64,000 bases of DNA from CAWFKW01 sp963816535 (GCA_963816535.1 CAWFKW010000003.1:1488001-1552000), one strand, 5' to 3'. Counted from the stretch's first letter, positions 36,424 through 50,001 are shown. Program-made: numbers and translations. The notes: generated by a model from the letters alone, not told the origin.

Positions 36424-38169
36424 TTATTTCCTGTTGTATTCTCCTATAAATATTGCGCTTACGTTCCACGCGCTTTGGCTTGTTCCTTCAGGCTTACCCA
36501 TCGGGATAAACACTTTTATGTTATGATGCCCCGGTTTTACTTTACTCAGATCAATTGGTATATCAACCGGATTCACCGCCGCGCCGGGGCACCACCCTGA
36601 ACGGCTGAAATCGCTTGATGATACGCCTATCGGGAAATTTCCTGTCGCCGGATTATATTTCCTGTATGATGAACAATCCTCGCGCCATGGGATGAAATTC
36701 GCTATGCGTCCGCCGTCTATAAAAATTTCATTCATCTTCTGGTTGAATTCATCGCCGCCGTCCCACCCGCCGTGCCCGGTTGTGATGCAACGAAGCTTAA
36801 GCTCCTTAAGCCCCGAAGGTATATCAACTTCCGCCTTCAGTGTGTCATCCAAAAACACTGTGCCGTACTCCTGCCCCTGGGTTTCCATCAGGTTCACAGT
36901 GTTAATCACAGGTTTTATCCACATACCCGGCCCGCTTGTAACATTCTGCCCGATCTCAAACGGGTGGTATTGGAGATTCAGACTCACAGTGTGCCCGCCC
37001 TTATCATAACAGCCTATAAACACGCCAACCCATACTTCTCCCTGCGTAACAGGCAGCAAATCGGTTATATCCATTTTATATATAACCGAGTCTTCCCACT
37101 TGAGTCCGCTAACGGTAACCTGCTGATTGTAAAATCCTATTCCAAACGGAGTGATGAAACGCATTAGCTCTGTTGGAGTTACATAATCGCCAACTGTAAC
37201 AATTCCCTGATAATTCTTTCCATTCTTGCTTTTATATACCGGCAGCGCGCTGAGCCCGTTTTTAAACGCACCAAGAATAGACGACTTGCTTGCCGCGGGG
37301 ATTATAAACACCGAGCCCGTCCTGTCATATGCGTCGCCTGATGAGCGTTCAACCAACTCGGCGAACAAAAAATTATCATATATATTTTCGGGCAGCTTAA
37401 TTTTTTTCAGTAAAACATTTCCATTGGAATAGCGGTAAGTGATATTTTCCATGTCGTCAGCGGGATTAACGATCGTATCACCGAAATTTATCCGTTCATC
37501 GGTAAATACTCTTATTGTTGTATAATTATTTTCAGTGACAAGCTGCCTGTATCGCGGCCCGTCGACCATCTCGCCCCAATCCTGCGGCAATGTGATGTCA
37601 GCGCTGAGCGAAGTCGAATCGTCATCGCCGTTGTTGGCGTTATCGCCAACAACTACCTTGTCCGCTTCGATAACGTAATTCCCGTTTCGCACAACTTTCA
37701 GCACAAGGCCAAGCTCCGGCCCAAGATTCAACCCTGGCGTTCCTTTAATACCGGCATCGGTTGTGTACCACAGCTCAATATGATTCGAGCGTATTGTTAC
37801 CGTCGCCAGCCGGCACATGTAGCCCTGAACCATCGCTATAGTTTCTTCAGTAAGTTCGGGCTTGGGGTAGCTTGCAAAGCTATCAACCGTTGTAAATCTT
37901 CTGCCATCTTTGAATAAAACTGTTTGGTATGTCTTTGCATTGGCAAAATCAAACCAGATTTCTTCGTCGGCGAGTTTATTTTTCTCTTCGATAATACTCG
38001 TGAGCCTTGCGGCTCCATTCTTATACTCAAGCTTAAGCTGCGGTTCATCAGTAACTTCTTTCCCGTTTGAGAAATGCTTATAAATTACGATTCCCGCATT
38101 TTGCCCGTCGGTAAACTGAACCAGAGATGCAATTAAAATAATTGTTAGCAGTATACTTTTTTTCATCAT
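36424..38169 (-). CDS. Exported GLPGLI-like / PNGase F-like protein
   Basis: 581 residues with a signal peptide. Residues about 25-165 resemble the GLPGLI family of Bacteroidota (FDFANAKTYQT, GYMCRLATV, LWYTTDAGIKGTPGLNLGP). The C-terminal 180 residues look like the jelly-roll pair of peptide-N-glycosidase F: CITTGHGGWDGGDEFNQK, IFIDGG, WREDCSSY, SRSGWCPGAAV and the final HNIKVFIPMG strand. PNGase F cleaves N-glycans from asparagine, so this protein may remove glycans outside the cell or in the periplasm. The full set of catalytic acids was not checked against a structure. A structured RNA candidate follows the gene. Confidence 0.72.
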   Translation of the reverse strand: MMKKSILLTIILIASLVQFTDGQNAGIVIYKHFSNGKEVTDEPQLKLEYKNGAARLTSIIEEKNKLADEEIWFDFANAKTYQTVLFKDGRRFTTVDSFASYPKPELTEETIAMVQGYMCRLATVTIRSNHIELWYTTDAGIKGTPGLNLGPELGLVLKVVRNGNYVIEADKVVVGDNANNGDDDSTSLSADITLPQDWGEMVDGPRYRQLVTENNYTTIRVFTDERINFGDTIVNPADDMENITYRYSNGNVLLKKIKLPENIYDNFLFAELVERSSGDAYDRTGSVFIIPAASKSSILGAFKNGLSALPVYKSKNGKNYQGIVTVGDYVTPTELMRFITPFGIGFYNQQVTVSGLKWEDSVIYKMDITDLLPVTQGEVWVGVFIGCYDKGGHTVSLNLQYHPFEIGQNVTSGPGMWIKPVINTVNLMETQGQEYGTVFLDDTLKAEVDIPSGLKELKLRCITTGHGGWDGGDEFNQKMNEIFIDGGRIANFIPWREDCSSYRKYNPATGNFPIGVSSSDFSRSGWCPGAAVNPVDIPIDLSKVKPGHHNIKVFIPMGKPEGTSQSAWNVSAIFIGEYNRK

Positions 38170-38216
38170 TCACGATAAATTGTTATCGCAAATTACTTCA
38201 ATTTATTGACTAGTTA

Positions 38217-38415
38217 AACAGTGAAATAGTGAAATGGCGAACTGGTGAAATGGTGAACTGGTGAACTGGTGAACTGACGAACTTATGAACTTGTAAAATT
38301 TTTTGCATTCTGCCTTTTGCCTTCTGACTTCTGCCTTTTCGTTAATCTAATAAATCTGATGAATTTGATAAATTTGTGGGCGTTGTAATGTTCTGATTTT
38401 GATTTTGATTTTGTT
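38217..38415. repeat. Compound intergenic repeat region (9-bp, heptamer and 62-bp units)
   Basis: Three different repeats lie side by side: 9-bp ACTGGTGAA units at 38217-38285, TTTTGCCTTCTG-type heptamers at 38305-38340, and at 38354-38415 a unit with GATGAATTTGATAAATTTG and GGGCGTTGTAATG that recurs at 39938-40010. The rest of the gap to 38745 contains another CATTTCGAAAACC motif and an inverted pair near 38477-38538, and no gene. Confidence 0.55.
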
Positions 38416-38745
38416 TTGATTTGCTTTATCCATTTCGAAAACCGGCGGGTTTATGAGACGCCAAGACGTTCTTTTCTTTCGCCTTTCTGGCGACTGTCCC
38501 GCACTTGATACGGGAGGCGAGCAAAAGAAAGGCAAGACTAAATCAATTTCTGCCTTCTAAGTGTTCTAAGAATCCTAAATAGTTATTATTTTTAATCTGT
38601 TAATCAGATGAATTTGACGAACCTGATAAATTTGATAAATTTGACAGATTTTCGTAATTAGTAATTAGTAATTTTTCTTAGGTGTGCACACTTTACACTT
38701 AAAATTATTTTCTTTATTTTGAACTCCAATTAATCTAACTATGCC

Positions 38746-39600
38746 ATGAGAAGAATAATATACCTCGTCTTTATTTTTGTCGTGTTATTTATTTCATCAA
38801 ATTCCCCCACGTTCGCTTCTCCGGACCCTATCCCGCTAAGCGGCGGCAACCCGTACGATTCGCTCCTGTTCGACGGCACGGGAAATCAAAGTTCGCTGGA
38901 AAGCAACGCGCGACTGTGTAAAGTGATAGTTAAGTATGTCACCGGCGACGCCGACGGCTCGGTTGAGCATACCCTCATCGAGGATATTTGTTCCCAGCCC
39001 GATACCGGTATGATAGTAAAAGCTGAAAAGCTAAAATCCGGCGACACGCTGCACATAGGAGATTCTATCCACGTCGGGCCTGATGCGTATGTGCAGATAT
39101 TGTACCCCGACGGCTCCGAAACCCGCATCGGCCCTAACAGCGGCCTGACGATCGCGCAGGATATGTGTGAAAAGTTTACGCTCAGCTTCCGTTGGGGCAA
39201 GTTCTGGACCAGTATAAAACATGCCCTCGGCGGCGCTAAGTATGAAGTCAGAACGCAGCGAGCGGTTATCGGCAACCGCGGAACTGTATTTTCTGTCGAA
39301 ATGTACCCGGACCAGGAAATTGTAAAATGCTATGACGGCGGCGTTGATGTGAAGATAAATAAAGTTGACTGGGATAAAGGCGCCGCTATGAAGCAACTCA
39401 CCAAAGATTTCCAGGATGGGAAAATTACCGCTGCCGAGCTCGCGCAAAAAATAAATGAACTTAATGTAAGCAATACCAAGATAAATACCACAGTTGCGGT
39501 TGATGCAGGCAATATGTGCTCGGTAAGCGGGATGCTTTCCGACCCCGCGCCCATAGACCCCGCAACAGATGACCGCTGGTACGAAACAAATTTCAAATAA
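38746..39600 (+). CDS. Exported FecR-domain protein
   Basis: 284 residues with a signal peptide (MRRIIYLVFIFVVLFISSNS). A FecR domain begins near residue 85: KLKSGDTLHIGDSIHVG, DAYVQILYPDGSETRIGPNSGL and the RAVIGNRGTVFSVE strand. It lacks the membrane anchor of sigma-regulating FecR proteins and no sigma factor gene is adjacent, so it is more likely a stand-alone periplasmic or surface FecR-fold protein. The C-terminal 80 residues are helical then Asp/Pro rich. Confidence 0.8.
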   Translation: MRRIIYLVFIFVVLFISSNSPTFASPDPIPLSGGNPYDSLLFDGTGNQSSLESNARLCKVIVKYVTGDADGSVEHTLIEDICSQPDTGMIVKAEKLKSGDTLHIGDSIHVGPDAYVQILYPDGSETRIGPNSGLTIAQDMCEKFTLSFRWGKFWTSIKHALGGAKYEVRTQRAVIGNRGTVFSVEMYPDQEIVKCYDGGVDVKINKVDWDKGAAMKQLTKDFQDGKITAAELAQKINELNVSNTKINTTVAVDAGNMCSVSGMLSDPAPIDPATDDRWYETNFK

Positions 39601-40075
39601 GCGCGATGCCGAAATAACTCATTTGATTTTACTTAATCTGGTCTTATCTGCTTTGCTTTTTGACTACGATTAGAGCGTTCTTAGGGGACATATCCGAAAA
39701 GCGCCGCTCGGATTTGTCCCCTGTTTTTTGATTCTTGGTGTCATTCCTGCGCAAGCGGGTTTACGAGACGCTAAGCAAGCGTTACCGTCTTTGTTCTTTT
39801 AATAATCCCGATTTTTATTTGGTTACTTTCCTTTCATCGTTGAAAAGAAAAGTAACGTAAACGCTTGATAAGGGTCAAGACAAAAAGAACAAATCTTTTG
39901 TTTTTATTGAAAAGAATGTAATGTAAGCGCTTGATTAATCTGATGAATCTGACGAATTTGATTAATTTGTGGGCGTTGTAATGCTCTGCTTTTGATTTTG
40001 CTTTTGCTTTTGATTTTCTGTTTGGGTTTTAAGTATTCGATATTGTTTAGTCCGCCTTTGGCGGATAGGATTTCG
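39601..40075. repeat. Intergenic repeat-rich stretch, no gene seen
   Basis: This gap contains a GGGGACA inverted pair (39685-39722), a CAAGCGGGTTTACGAGACGC block like those at 38440 and 42050, a pair of inverted TTACTTTCCTTT / AAAGAAAAGTAA segments, and the second copy (39938-40010) of the unit seen at 38354-38415. It looks like layered insertions of small repeats. Confidence 0.45.
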
Positions 40076-40741
40076 TTATTCGAATTTGCTCAGTTCCACT
40101 ATATCCTTCACTTCCAACACCCCTTTGCCATACCCGCGCGAAGCTGCGTTTATCATCGCCTGAGCCACTTCCTTTAGTGTGCATGCATGACGGGGAGCCG
40201 CTAAACGTATCAACGGATATAACCAAAGCGCGGCGCGCACCCATCCGGGCACATTCTTTTGTCCTTTAACCGGCTTCATTAATCCGGGCCTGAAAGCGAA
40301 GACTCTCCAAAAAGGCAGTTTCATCAGGTCATTTTCCGTTTTGCCTTTTACTCTTGCCCACATCATTCTGCCTTTTTCCGAGCTGTCAGTTCCGGCGCCG
40401 GAGACGTAACAGAAAATCATATCTTCATTAAGCCGTGAAAGTGTTTTTGCAAATGATAATGTAAGGTCGTAGGTTAATTTGCGGTACTCATCTTCTTTTT
40501 TGCCGACCGAAGAAACTCCCGCGCAGAAAAAGCAGGCGTTATACCCCGTTAGTTTGTCCAGAATGGCGTTTAGGTCTGTGAAATCCCGGCAAATAATCTC
40601 GCTCAGTTTTTCATGCGTTCTGCCGCACGGCCTGCGGTTGATTACCAGGACATGCTCAACCTCATCTTGAGCTAAACACTCAAGCATTACGCCCTCGCCC
40701 ACCATGCCCGTCGAACCCGTTATTATAACGCGTAATTTCAT
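40076..40741 (-). CDS. NAD(P)-binding epimerase-like protein
   Basis: 221 residues with a Rossmann N-terminus (RVIITGSTGMVGEGVM), a CFFCAGVSSVG strand and a YVSGAGTDSSEKGRMMWARVKGK (in two parts) segment with a serine but no YxxxK. This is the HTATIP2-like atypical short-chain dehydrogenase group. A catalytic role is unclear. Its end lies next to a repeat block. Confidence 0.75.
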   Translation of the reverse strand: MKLRVIITGSTGMVGEGVMLECLAQDEVEHVLVINRRPCGRTHEKLSEIICRDFTDLNAILDKLTGYNACFFCAGVSSVGKKEDEYRKLTYDLTLSFAKTLSRLNEDMIFCYVSGAGTDSSEKGRMMWARVKGKTENDLMKLPFWRVFAFRPGLMKPVKGQKNVPGWVRAALWLYPLIRLAAPRHACTLKEVAQAMINAASRGYGKGVLEVKDIVELSKFE

Positions 40742-40817
40742 TATTTCACATTTTGATTAATCTTAGATCTGACAACATCAAATAACAGATTTGACAACTT
40801 TTCAAAAGTTGTCAAAT

Positions 40818-41468
40818 CTATAAATAGTGTTTTGATTTTAATCGCAGATGTATATACGTTATTATGTAAAGAGCTATTCCCGTTAAAAAGAATTCCCATT
40901 TGTAAGGCGCGGGCATTTGTTCATGCAGCGATGCGGCTGTATCGTTCATGAAAGAATATAACACCAGCGCGCTTCCGGCTAAAACGCCCAGCCAGTGAAT
41001 TAACCCCGGCCGGATCTCAATTCCTTTTGCGAATCGCCGCGTGATATCAGCGCCGATAAATATCATTGCAGCGCTCACAAGTATTGGCGCGAGAACCGGC
41101 CCGAGCCATGGCGCCGGCAATAAAAAGAGCACGTCCCATGTGAACAAGCTCTCCGGCCATCCGAGCGTAACTTTCAGCCACACGTAAAAACAAATATCCC
41201 AAACACCGAATATGATGAGGAAATACCCGAACCGTTCCCAGAACTTCCTACCGGCAAGTCCTGCGACAGATGCCATCATAACAATTGTGGTAAATTCACG
41301 GATGAGCTCAATAATTAAGTTGCGGTCGATGAGCATCCGGAGCGGGAAATGAAATCCCTGCGGGTAGTAAAGATCCCGCAGATAAACAACCACCGCCGCC
41401 TCAACAAAGGCGAACGAAACGGCAAAAAGCGAAACATAGATCAATTTTCTTCGGTAATTGTTGTCCAT
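40818..41468 (-). CDS. Integral membrane protein of unknown function
   Basis: 216 residues starting from the ATG at 41468 (MDNNYRRKLIYVSLF). Five to six hydrophobic helices can be drawn. FAFVEAAVVVYLRDLYYP and FVFG-like FGVWDICFYVWLKVTLGWPESLF are notable blocks with conserved-looking charged residues. I do not recognise a family with certainty. It is downstream of no other gene on its strand. Confidence 0.65.
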   Translation of the reverse strand: MDNNYRRKLIYVSLFAVSFAFVEAAVVVYLRDLYYPQGFHFPLRMLIDRNLIIELIREFTTIVMMASVAGLAGRKFWERFGYFLIIFGVWDICFYVWLKVTLGWPESLFTWDVLFLLPAPWLGPVLAPILVSAAMIFIGADITRRFAKGIEIRPGLIHWLGVLAGSALVLYSFMNDTAASLHEQMPAPYKWEFFLTGIALYIITYIHLRLKSKHYL

Positions 41469-41687
41469 ACAGCGGGTATAATAACAAAACAATGAACAAT
41501 AAACAAATAATAAATAGTAAATAGTAAATAACAGAAAAAATACTAAATCAGAACCACTATTGATTTAAGAGTGTTCCTAAATCTCAAATCGGAATTCTTA
41601 GATCTCAAATCTTTTATCCATTTCGAAAACCGTCGGACTCCTGCCATTATTGTTTGTATCAATTTGTCTTTCTGTTATCACTGGCCT

Positions 41688-41811
41688 ATTAAAATTGGCG
41701 TTAAGAAATTATTTGAGCGAAGCGTTAAGCAAGAAAATCTCTTTGAGTCCGGCGGCTGCCGGACGAGTTATTTTCTTGCAGCGAGCGAAAATAATTTTAG
41801 TCAATTTTAAT
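41688..41811. repeat. Long-hairpin intergenic element (MITE-like), copy 3
   Basis: ATTAAAATTG (from 41688) and CAATTTTAAT (to 41811) are terminal inverted repeats. Nested inverted segments (AAATTATTT/AAATAATTTT, AGCAAGAAAAT/ATTTTCTTGCA) lead to a GTCCGGCGGCTGCCGGAC apex followed by GAGTTA. The left flank has CATTTCGAAAACCGTCGG and the right flank TTGTGTCAAGACACAAAGAACAA. The gap 41469-42132 contains no gene. Confidence 0.6.
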
Positions 41812-42132
41812 CAGCCTTGACTTTTTGGGTTCTTTTTGTGTCAAGACACAAAGAACAAATCTTTTGTTTCATAAACATTTGAAAGAATAGAGAAGCACAA
41901 TAAGTGATAGGATTTGTTTCTATGGTTTTACATAAATATAAAAAAAGCTCCGGCAGAAAAAAATTCTGGAACCACTATTGATTTGCGGGTGTCTCAAAAT
42001 CTCAAATCGCAATTCTTAAATCTCAAGTCTTTTGTTCCATTTCGAAAACCAGCGGGTTTACAGGATGCCCGGCAAGCTGGTGTGACCCTCTTCGCTCAGC
42101 GCGTTCTGTGTAAAGTGTTAATGAAGGCATAA

Positions 42133-42170
42133 ATAAAAAAACCCGACTAACATTTCTGCTAATCGGGTTT
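42133..42170 (-). terminator. Terminator of the rRNA operon
   Basis: On the minus strand AACCCGATTAGC and GTTAGTCGGGTT form a 12-base stem (42169-42140) followed by a run of T's. It begins about 10 nt after the 3' end of 5S rRNA. Confidence 0.85.
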
Positions 42171-42179
42171 AAAAAAAAC

Positions 42180-42292
<113 letters not shown>

Positions 42293-42434
42293 GAATAACC
42301 TGGATAATGCAGCGCACGCTGCATTAAAAAATCATAGTAAGTTTTTCCTGCAAAAAACCGAATTGGATTTAGCCAACACGTATTAAACAATATTTTATCA
42401 CAGCGACAGCTTATCTGCCTGATAAAAATTAAAG

Positions 42435-45386
<2,952 letters not shown>

Positions 45387-45514
45387 AAAATCTTTATCAT
45401 CACAGATAGACTGTGCTCTGATAAACTTGTTTTTTTTACGGAAAAACTTACTATTATTAAAAGAACAAATTGTACTCTTCGAACCAAAACCTGTGCAAGG
45501 CTTGATCTGAATTG

Positions 45515-45600
45515 TGAAGTTAACCGGATTCGAACCGGTAACCTTCTCCAGAATATCTATTCAAAATCTAGAATAGAATCCGCCATATGCAGATATCTTC
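45515..45600 (-). pseudogene. Degenerate class II tRNA-like sequence in the rRNA spacer
   Basis: 86 nt on the minus strand. A 5' GAAGATA can pair with a 3' TAACTTC (one mismatch), a D-like arm TCTGC/GCGGA, an anticodon-like arm CTATTC/GAATAG with an eight-base loop, a longer variable arm and a perfect T-arm ACCGG-TTCGAAT-CCGGT. The anticodon loop and D-loop are not normal, so it is probably a decayed tRNA rather than a working one. It lies between tRNA-Ala and 23S. Confidence 0.5.
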
Positions 45601-45756
45601 TTCCGGAGACGCTCTTCCTCCCACTCACCGGCGTATGCCTGAGCTTTCGCTTAAGTGGAACTGAGCTTTAACCTCAAATATGTTTTAGAACATTTGCCCG
45701 GCCTAAAGGGCGGGACTTTTAAAAAATTTGTGTTTCAGTTTTCACATTTTTTATCG

Positions 45757-45829
45757 TGGAGCCTATCGGGATCGAACCGATAACCTCCTGCTTGCAAGGC
45801 AGGTGCTCTTCCAGTTGAGCTAAGGCCCC
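45757..45829 (-). tRNA. tRNA-Ala(TGC)
   Basis: A 73-nt cloverleaf on the minus strand: acceptor GGGGCCT/AGGCTCC, anticodon stem CCTGC/GCAGG with loop CTTGCAA (anticodon TGC), and T-arm ATCGG-TTCGATC-CCGAT. CCA is not encoded. It is in its usual place downstream of tRNA-Ile in the 16S-23S spacer. Confidence 0.95.
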
Positions 45830-45871
45830 TATAGTATTCAATTGGTTTTCGGACTTCGTCTGACTTCCTTA

Positions 45872-45904
45872 ACGTGGGCCTAAATGGAGTTGAACCATTG
45901 ACCT
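45872..45904. repeat. 33-bp exact duplicate of the tRNA-Ile 3' part
   Basis: The 33 bases here are identical to 45977-46009, which hold the T-arm and 3' acceptor strand of tRNA-Ile and 3 bases beyond. On the minus strand this fragment is preceded by a CCCGCC-GAAA-GGCGGG hairpin in place of the rest of a tRNA. Confidence 0.85.
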
Positions 45905-45979
45905 TCCCGCCTTTCGGCGGGACGCATTCCCATGAGCTTATCACGGATAAATGCCACGTTCACATTATGCCTGAACACG

Positions 45980-46053
<74 letters not shown>

Positions 46054-46166
46054 AATTAAAAAATTAAATGTGTGCGTAGTCTTCTGAGATTATAATTAAA
46101 TCTTGATTTCAATAACCATCGCGGGAATCCTACTAGAGGGTCCCTTAACGGATGAAATTTATCTCT

Positions 46167-47691
<1,525 letters not shown>

Positions 47692-47874
47692 ATTTTTTTT
47701 ATTAAAACGTTGAGTTGATTTTTTTATAAAACTCAGAAGAATTTACGCACACAAAATCTTATTATCTTGTGTGAAAAATTATTTAAAGAACTTTCCTCTT
47801 TCATTCAAACACAAAGAATTTGCGGTCACTTATTTCTAAGTGATCTCAAATCATTTAGATTTCAAAGAGGATTA

Positions 47875-47906
47875 CAAACTTACGGCAAATATGCTTAAAA
47901 GTCAAG
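47875..47906 (-). promoter_or_regulatory. Promoter of the rRNA operon
   Basis: On the minus strand CTTGAC (47906-47901) and TAAGTTTG (47882-47875) are 18 bp apart, a good fit to the Bacteroidota -33/-7 pattern. Transcription would begin near 47868, giving a leader of about 180 nt before 16S. The rest of the gap up to 48300 has a CCCCCCTTT/AAAGGGGGG inverted repeat at 48131-48152 and no gene. Confidence 0.55.
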
Positions 47907-48302
47907 GAATTTATCAATATTTAACCCCGAATGTTGCCTCTCCGTTACGCTTAGGTTAGCTAAATGTTAGCTAAATATGATACGTATCTTTAGGCTTTAT
48001 TAACAAATTATTTTAAAAAAAATTTTCAGATTCGTCAAATTTAATGAATTTATCATAAACCCCCGACAGAATCTTTTTAAACTTGGAGATAAATTTATGA
48101 TTTTCAACAAATTAATCTCTAAAATCCCGTCCCCCCTTTGAATAAAGGGGGGAATTAAAGCTATACTACTGATAGGAATGAAAATTGAAATAAAATGCCC
48201 GGGTATTTAAAGAATAGAGATGGGGGTTTGTAATTAACCATTTGTCATTAGCCCTTCGGCGGAGTTTACCCCGCACCAGATGCGGGGCTCAGGGTTATAA
48301 AG

Positions 48303-48400
48303 ATCGGCCAAAACATCGGCCATTATACTTGCAAAGTGCAAGTAAAATCAGTATTTTTGTGCTAAATTTAAAGAAAATATCGGCCAAATAATCGGCCAAA
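48303..48400 (+). promoter_or_regulatory. Repeat- and palindrome-rich control region of the Fic gene
   Basis: ATCGGCCA occurs four times in two pairs: 48303, 48314, 48379 and 48391, the last one ending at the ATG. Between the pairs is a perfect inverted repeat ACTTGCA-AAG-TGCAAGT (48327-48343), followed by TATTTTTG (48352-48359), which fits the -7 box, with TTG at 48329 as a possible -33 box inside the palindrome. This suggests tight, possibly auto-regulated, expression. Confidence 0.55.
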
Positions 48401-49576
48401 ATGTATAACAAAATATCAGAAATAGAACCGTTCTTTCCCGAATTCAATAAGAAAGAACTTGAACGAAAAGCCATTGAACTTGTAAAATTTTCAAGCGCGC
48501 TTGGAGCTAGTATGCCGGATGATACGGCAAAACAAATCGCCGAGCTGGTAAGAATGATGAACAGCTATTACTCAAATTTAATTGAGGGCAATAGAACAAC
48601 ACCGCGTGAAATTGAAAAAGCGCTTGCAGAGAATTTTTCCGGGGACCCTGATAAAAAAGAAAAAGAGCTAGAACACGTTGCACATATTAAAGTACAGGAT
48701 GAAATTGATATTTTTCTGAATGAAAATGATCCTGATAAGATATGTACCGTGCATTTTATAAAGTGGATACATAAAGAATTCTACAGACATCTTCCAAAAG
48801 AGTACAGGATTGTAAAGAGACCCGATGGAAGCGTTACATCCGTTATACCCGGCGAGCTGAGAAAAGAAGATGTGAAAGTGGGTATGCATGTTCCGCCTTC
48901 ATATGAAAGCGTTGAAGAATTTCTTGAAAGGTTCTTTGAGGCGTATCAGCTAAACTCACTTGAGGCGATTGATAAAATAATCGCTTCGGCGGCATCACAT
49001 CACAGACTTGCCTGGATACATCCGTTTTTAGACGGTAACGGAAGAGTAAGCAGGCTTTTTACCTATGCCTACATGAACAAAGCAGGGATCAATCCAAAAG
49101 GCCTGTGGGCAATATCCCGCGGATTTGCCAGAAACTTAAAAAATTATTATGGTTATCTCGCGCGGGCAGATGAAGGCAGGCAAAACGATTTTGACGGCAG
49201 AGGAAATCTTTCCGACAGGGGGCTTGGGGAATTCTGTAATTACTTTTTTGATACAGCCATTGACCAGACCGGTTTCATGAGTTCGCTGTTTGACCTTGAA
49301 AACATATTGGCGCGGATTAAGAAATATGTTGATTTCAACATTGATCTGCCGGCTGAAACGTTTGGGTTGCTAAAAGAAGCGTTCATGATGGGAGAAATAA
49401 AAAGAGGGGATGTACCTAAAATAACGGGTCTGCCTGAACGAACCGCACGGCGCATACTGCAGCCGCTGCTTAAGAAAAAGCTATTAACCAGCGATACGCC
49501 AAAGAGCGCTCTTAAAATCTCATTCCCCATTGACGCGGCCGAATACTATTTCCCAAGGTTATTTCCGGTGGAATAA
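48401..49576 (+). CDS. Fic domain protein with C-terminal winged-helix-like domain
   Basis: 391 residues. The Fic motif HPFLDGNGRVSR is complete at residues 207-218 (His207 is the catalytic base). An N-terminal inhibitory helix SNLIEGN with Glu62 marks it as a class II Fic protein, in which this Glu blocks ATP binding until relieved. The C-terminal 100 residues contain a helix-turn-helix-like part (RGDVPKITGLPERTARRILQPLLKKKLL), suggesting DNA binding and autoregulation. Fic proteins usually transfer AMP to a target protein. It opens the AT-rich island and is followed by its own terminator. Confidence 0.92.
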   Translation: MYNKISEIEPFFPEFNKKELERKAIELVKFSSALGASMPDDTAKQIAELVRMMNSYYSNLIEGNRTTPREIEKALAENFSGDPDKKEKELEHVAHIKVQDEIDIFLNENDPDKICTVHFIKWIHKEFYRHLPKEYRIVKRPDGSVTSVIPGELRKEDVKVGMHVPPSYESVEEFLERFFEAYQLNSLEAIDKIIASAASHHRLAWIHPFLDGNGRVSRLFTYAYMNKAGINPKGLWAISRGFARNLKNYYGYLARADEGRQNDFDGRGNLSDRGLGEFCNYFFDTAIDQTGFMSSLFDLENILARIKKYVDFNIDLPAETFGLLKEAFMMGEIKRGDVPKITGLPERTARRILQPLLKKKLLTSDTPKSALKISFPIDAAEYYFPRLFPVE

Positions 49577-49626
49577 GATATTCTACCCATACGAAATTTA
49601 ATCAATTCGTTTTGTATCTTTATTAC

Positions 49627-49660
49627 GCAAAAGGCGTACCGTCAGGTACGCCTTTTTGTT
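49627..49660 (+). terminator. Terminator after the Fic gene
   Basis: AAAGGCGTACC (49629-49639) pairs with GGTACGCCTTT (49644-49654) around a GTCA loop, followed by TTTGTTTTG. The stem is perfect. Confidence 0.85.
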
Positions 49661-49719
49661 TTGTTGACTTCCGTCGGTTGACAATTGTGGAATGTATTCA
49701 TCATATTAAGCGAAAAAAT

Positions 49720-50001
49720 ATGAACTACATAAATACAATTGAATCATATTATCTAAGAGCTGATGCGTCTATTGATATTGTGTTGTTAAGCAGCATTAAA
49801 GAATGTGTTATAGTTCAAAATGTTGTTTATATTTACAATGACCAAGGAATAGACTTCCGAATATTCGGCGACTTTAACGACCTTATGAATTATTTGCGCG
49901 GAGATGAATTTAGAACTTTGGCGGAATTTGAATCTGAAGAAGACTTGGTTTATTATTTGAAAAGAAAATATGAAATCAATATCAAGGGAAGCAAGACTTA
50001 A
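49720..50001 (+). CDS. Small acidic protein of unknown function upstream of HNH gene
   Basis: 93 residues from ATG 49720 (MNYINTIESYYLRADASIDI). It is a mixed beta/alpha protein rich in Asp and Glu, without known motifs. Its 3' end overlaps the HNH gene start by 32 nt, so both are translated from one transcript. It could be an immunity or control partner of the nuclease, but this is only inferred from position. Upstream in-frame codons reach into the terminator and are not used. Confidence 0.55.
   Translation: MNYINTIESYYLRADASIDIVLLSSIKECVIVQNVVYIYNDQGIDFRIFGDFNDLMNYLRGDEFRTLAEFESEEDLVYYLKRKYEINIKGSKT

Noticed and set aside
34260..38285. Possible CRISPR array from regular repeats
   Set aside because: Units are 9 bp, imperfect and without unique spacers of 25-40 bp; no cas genes are present.
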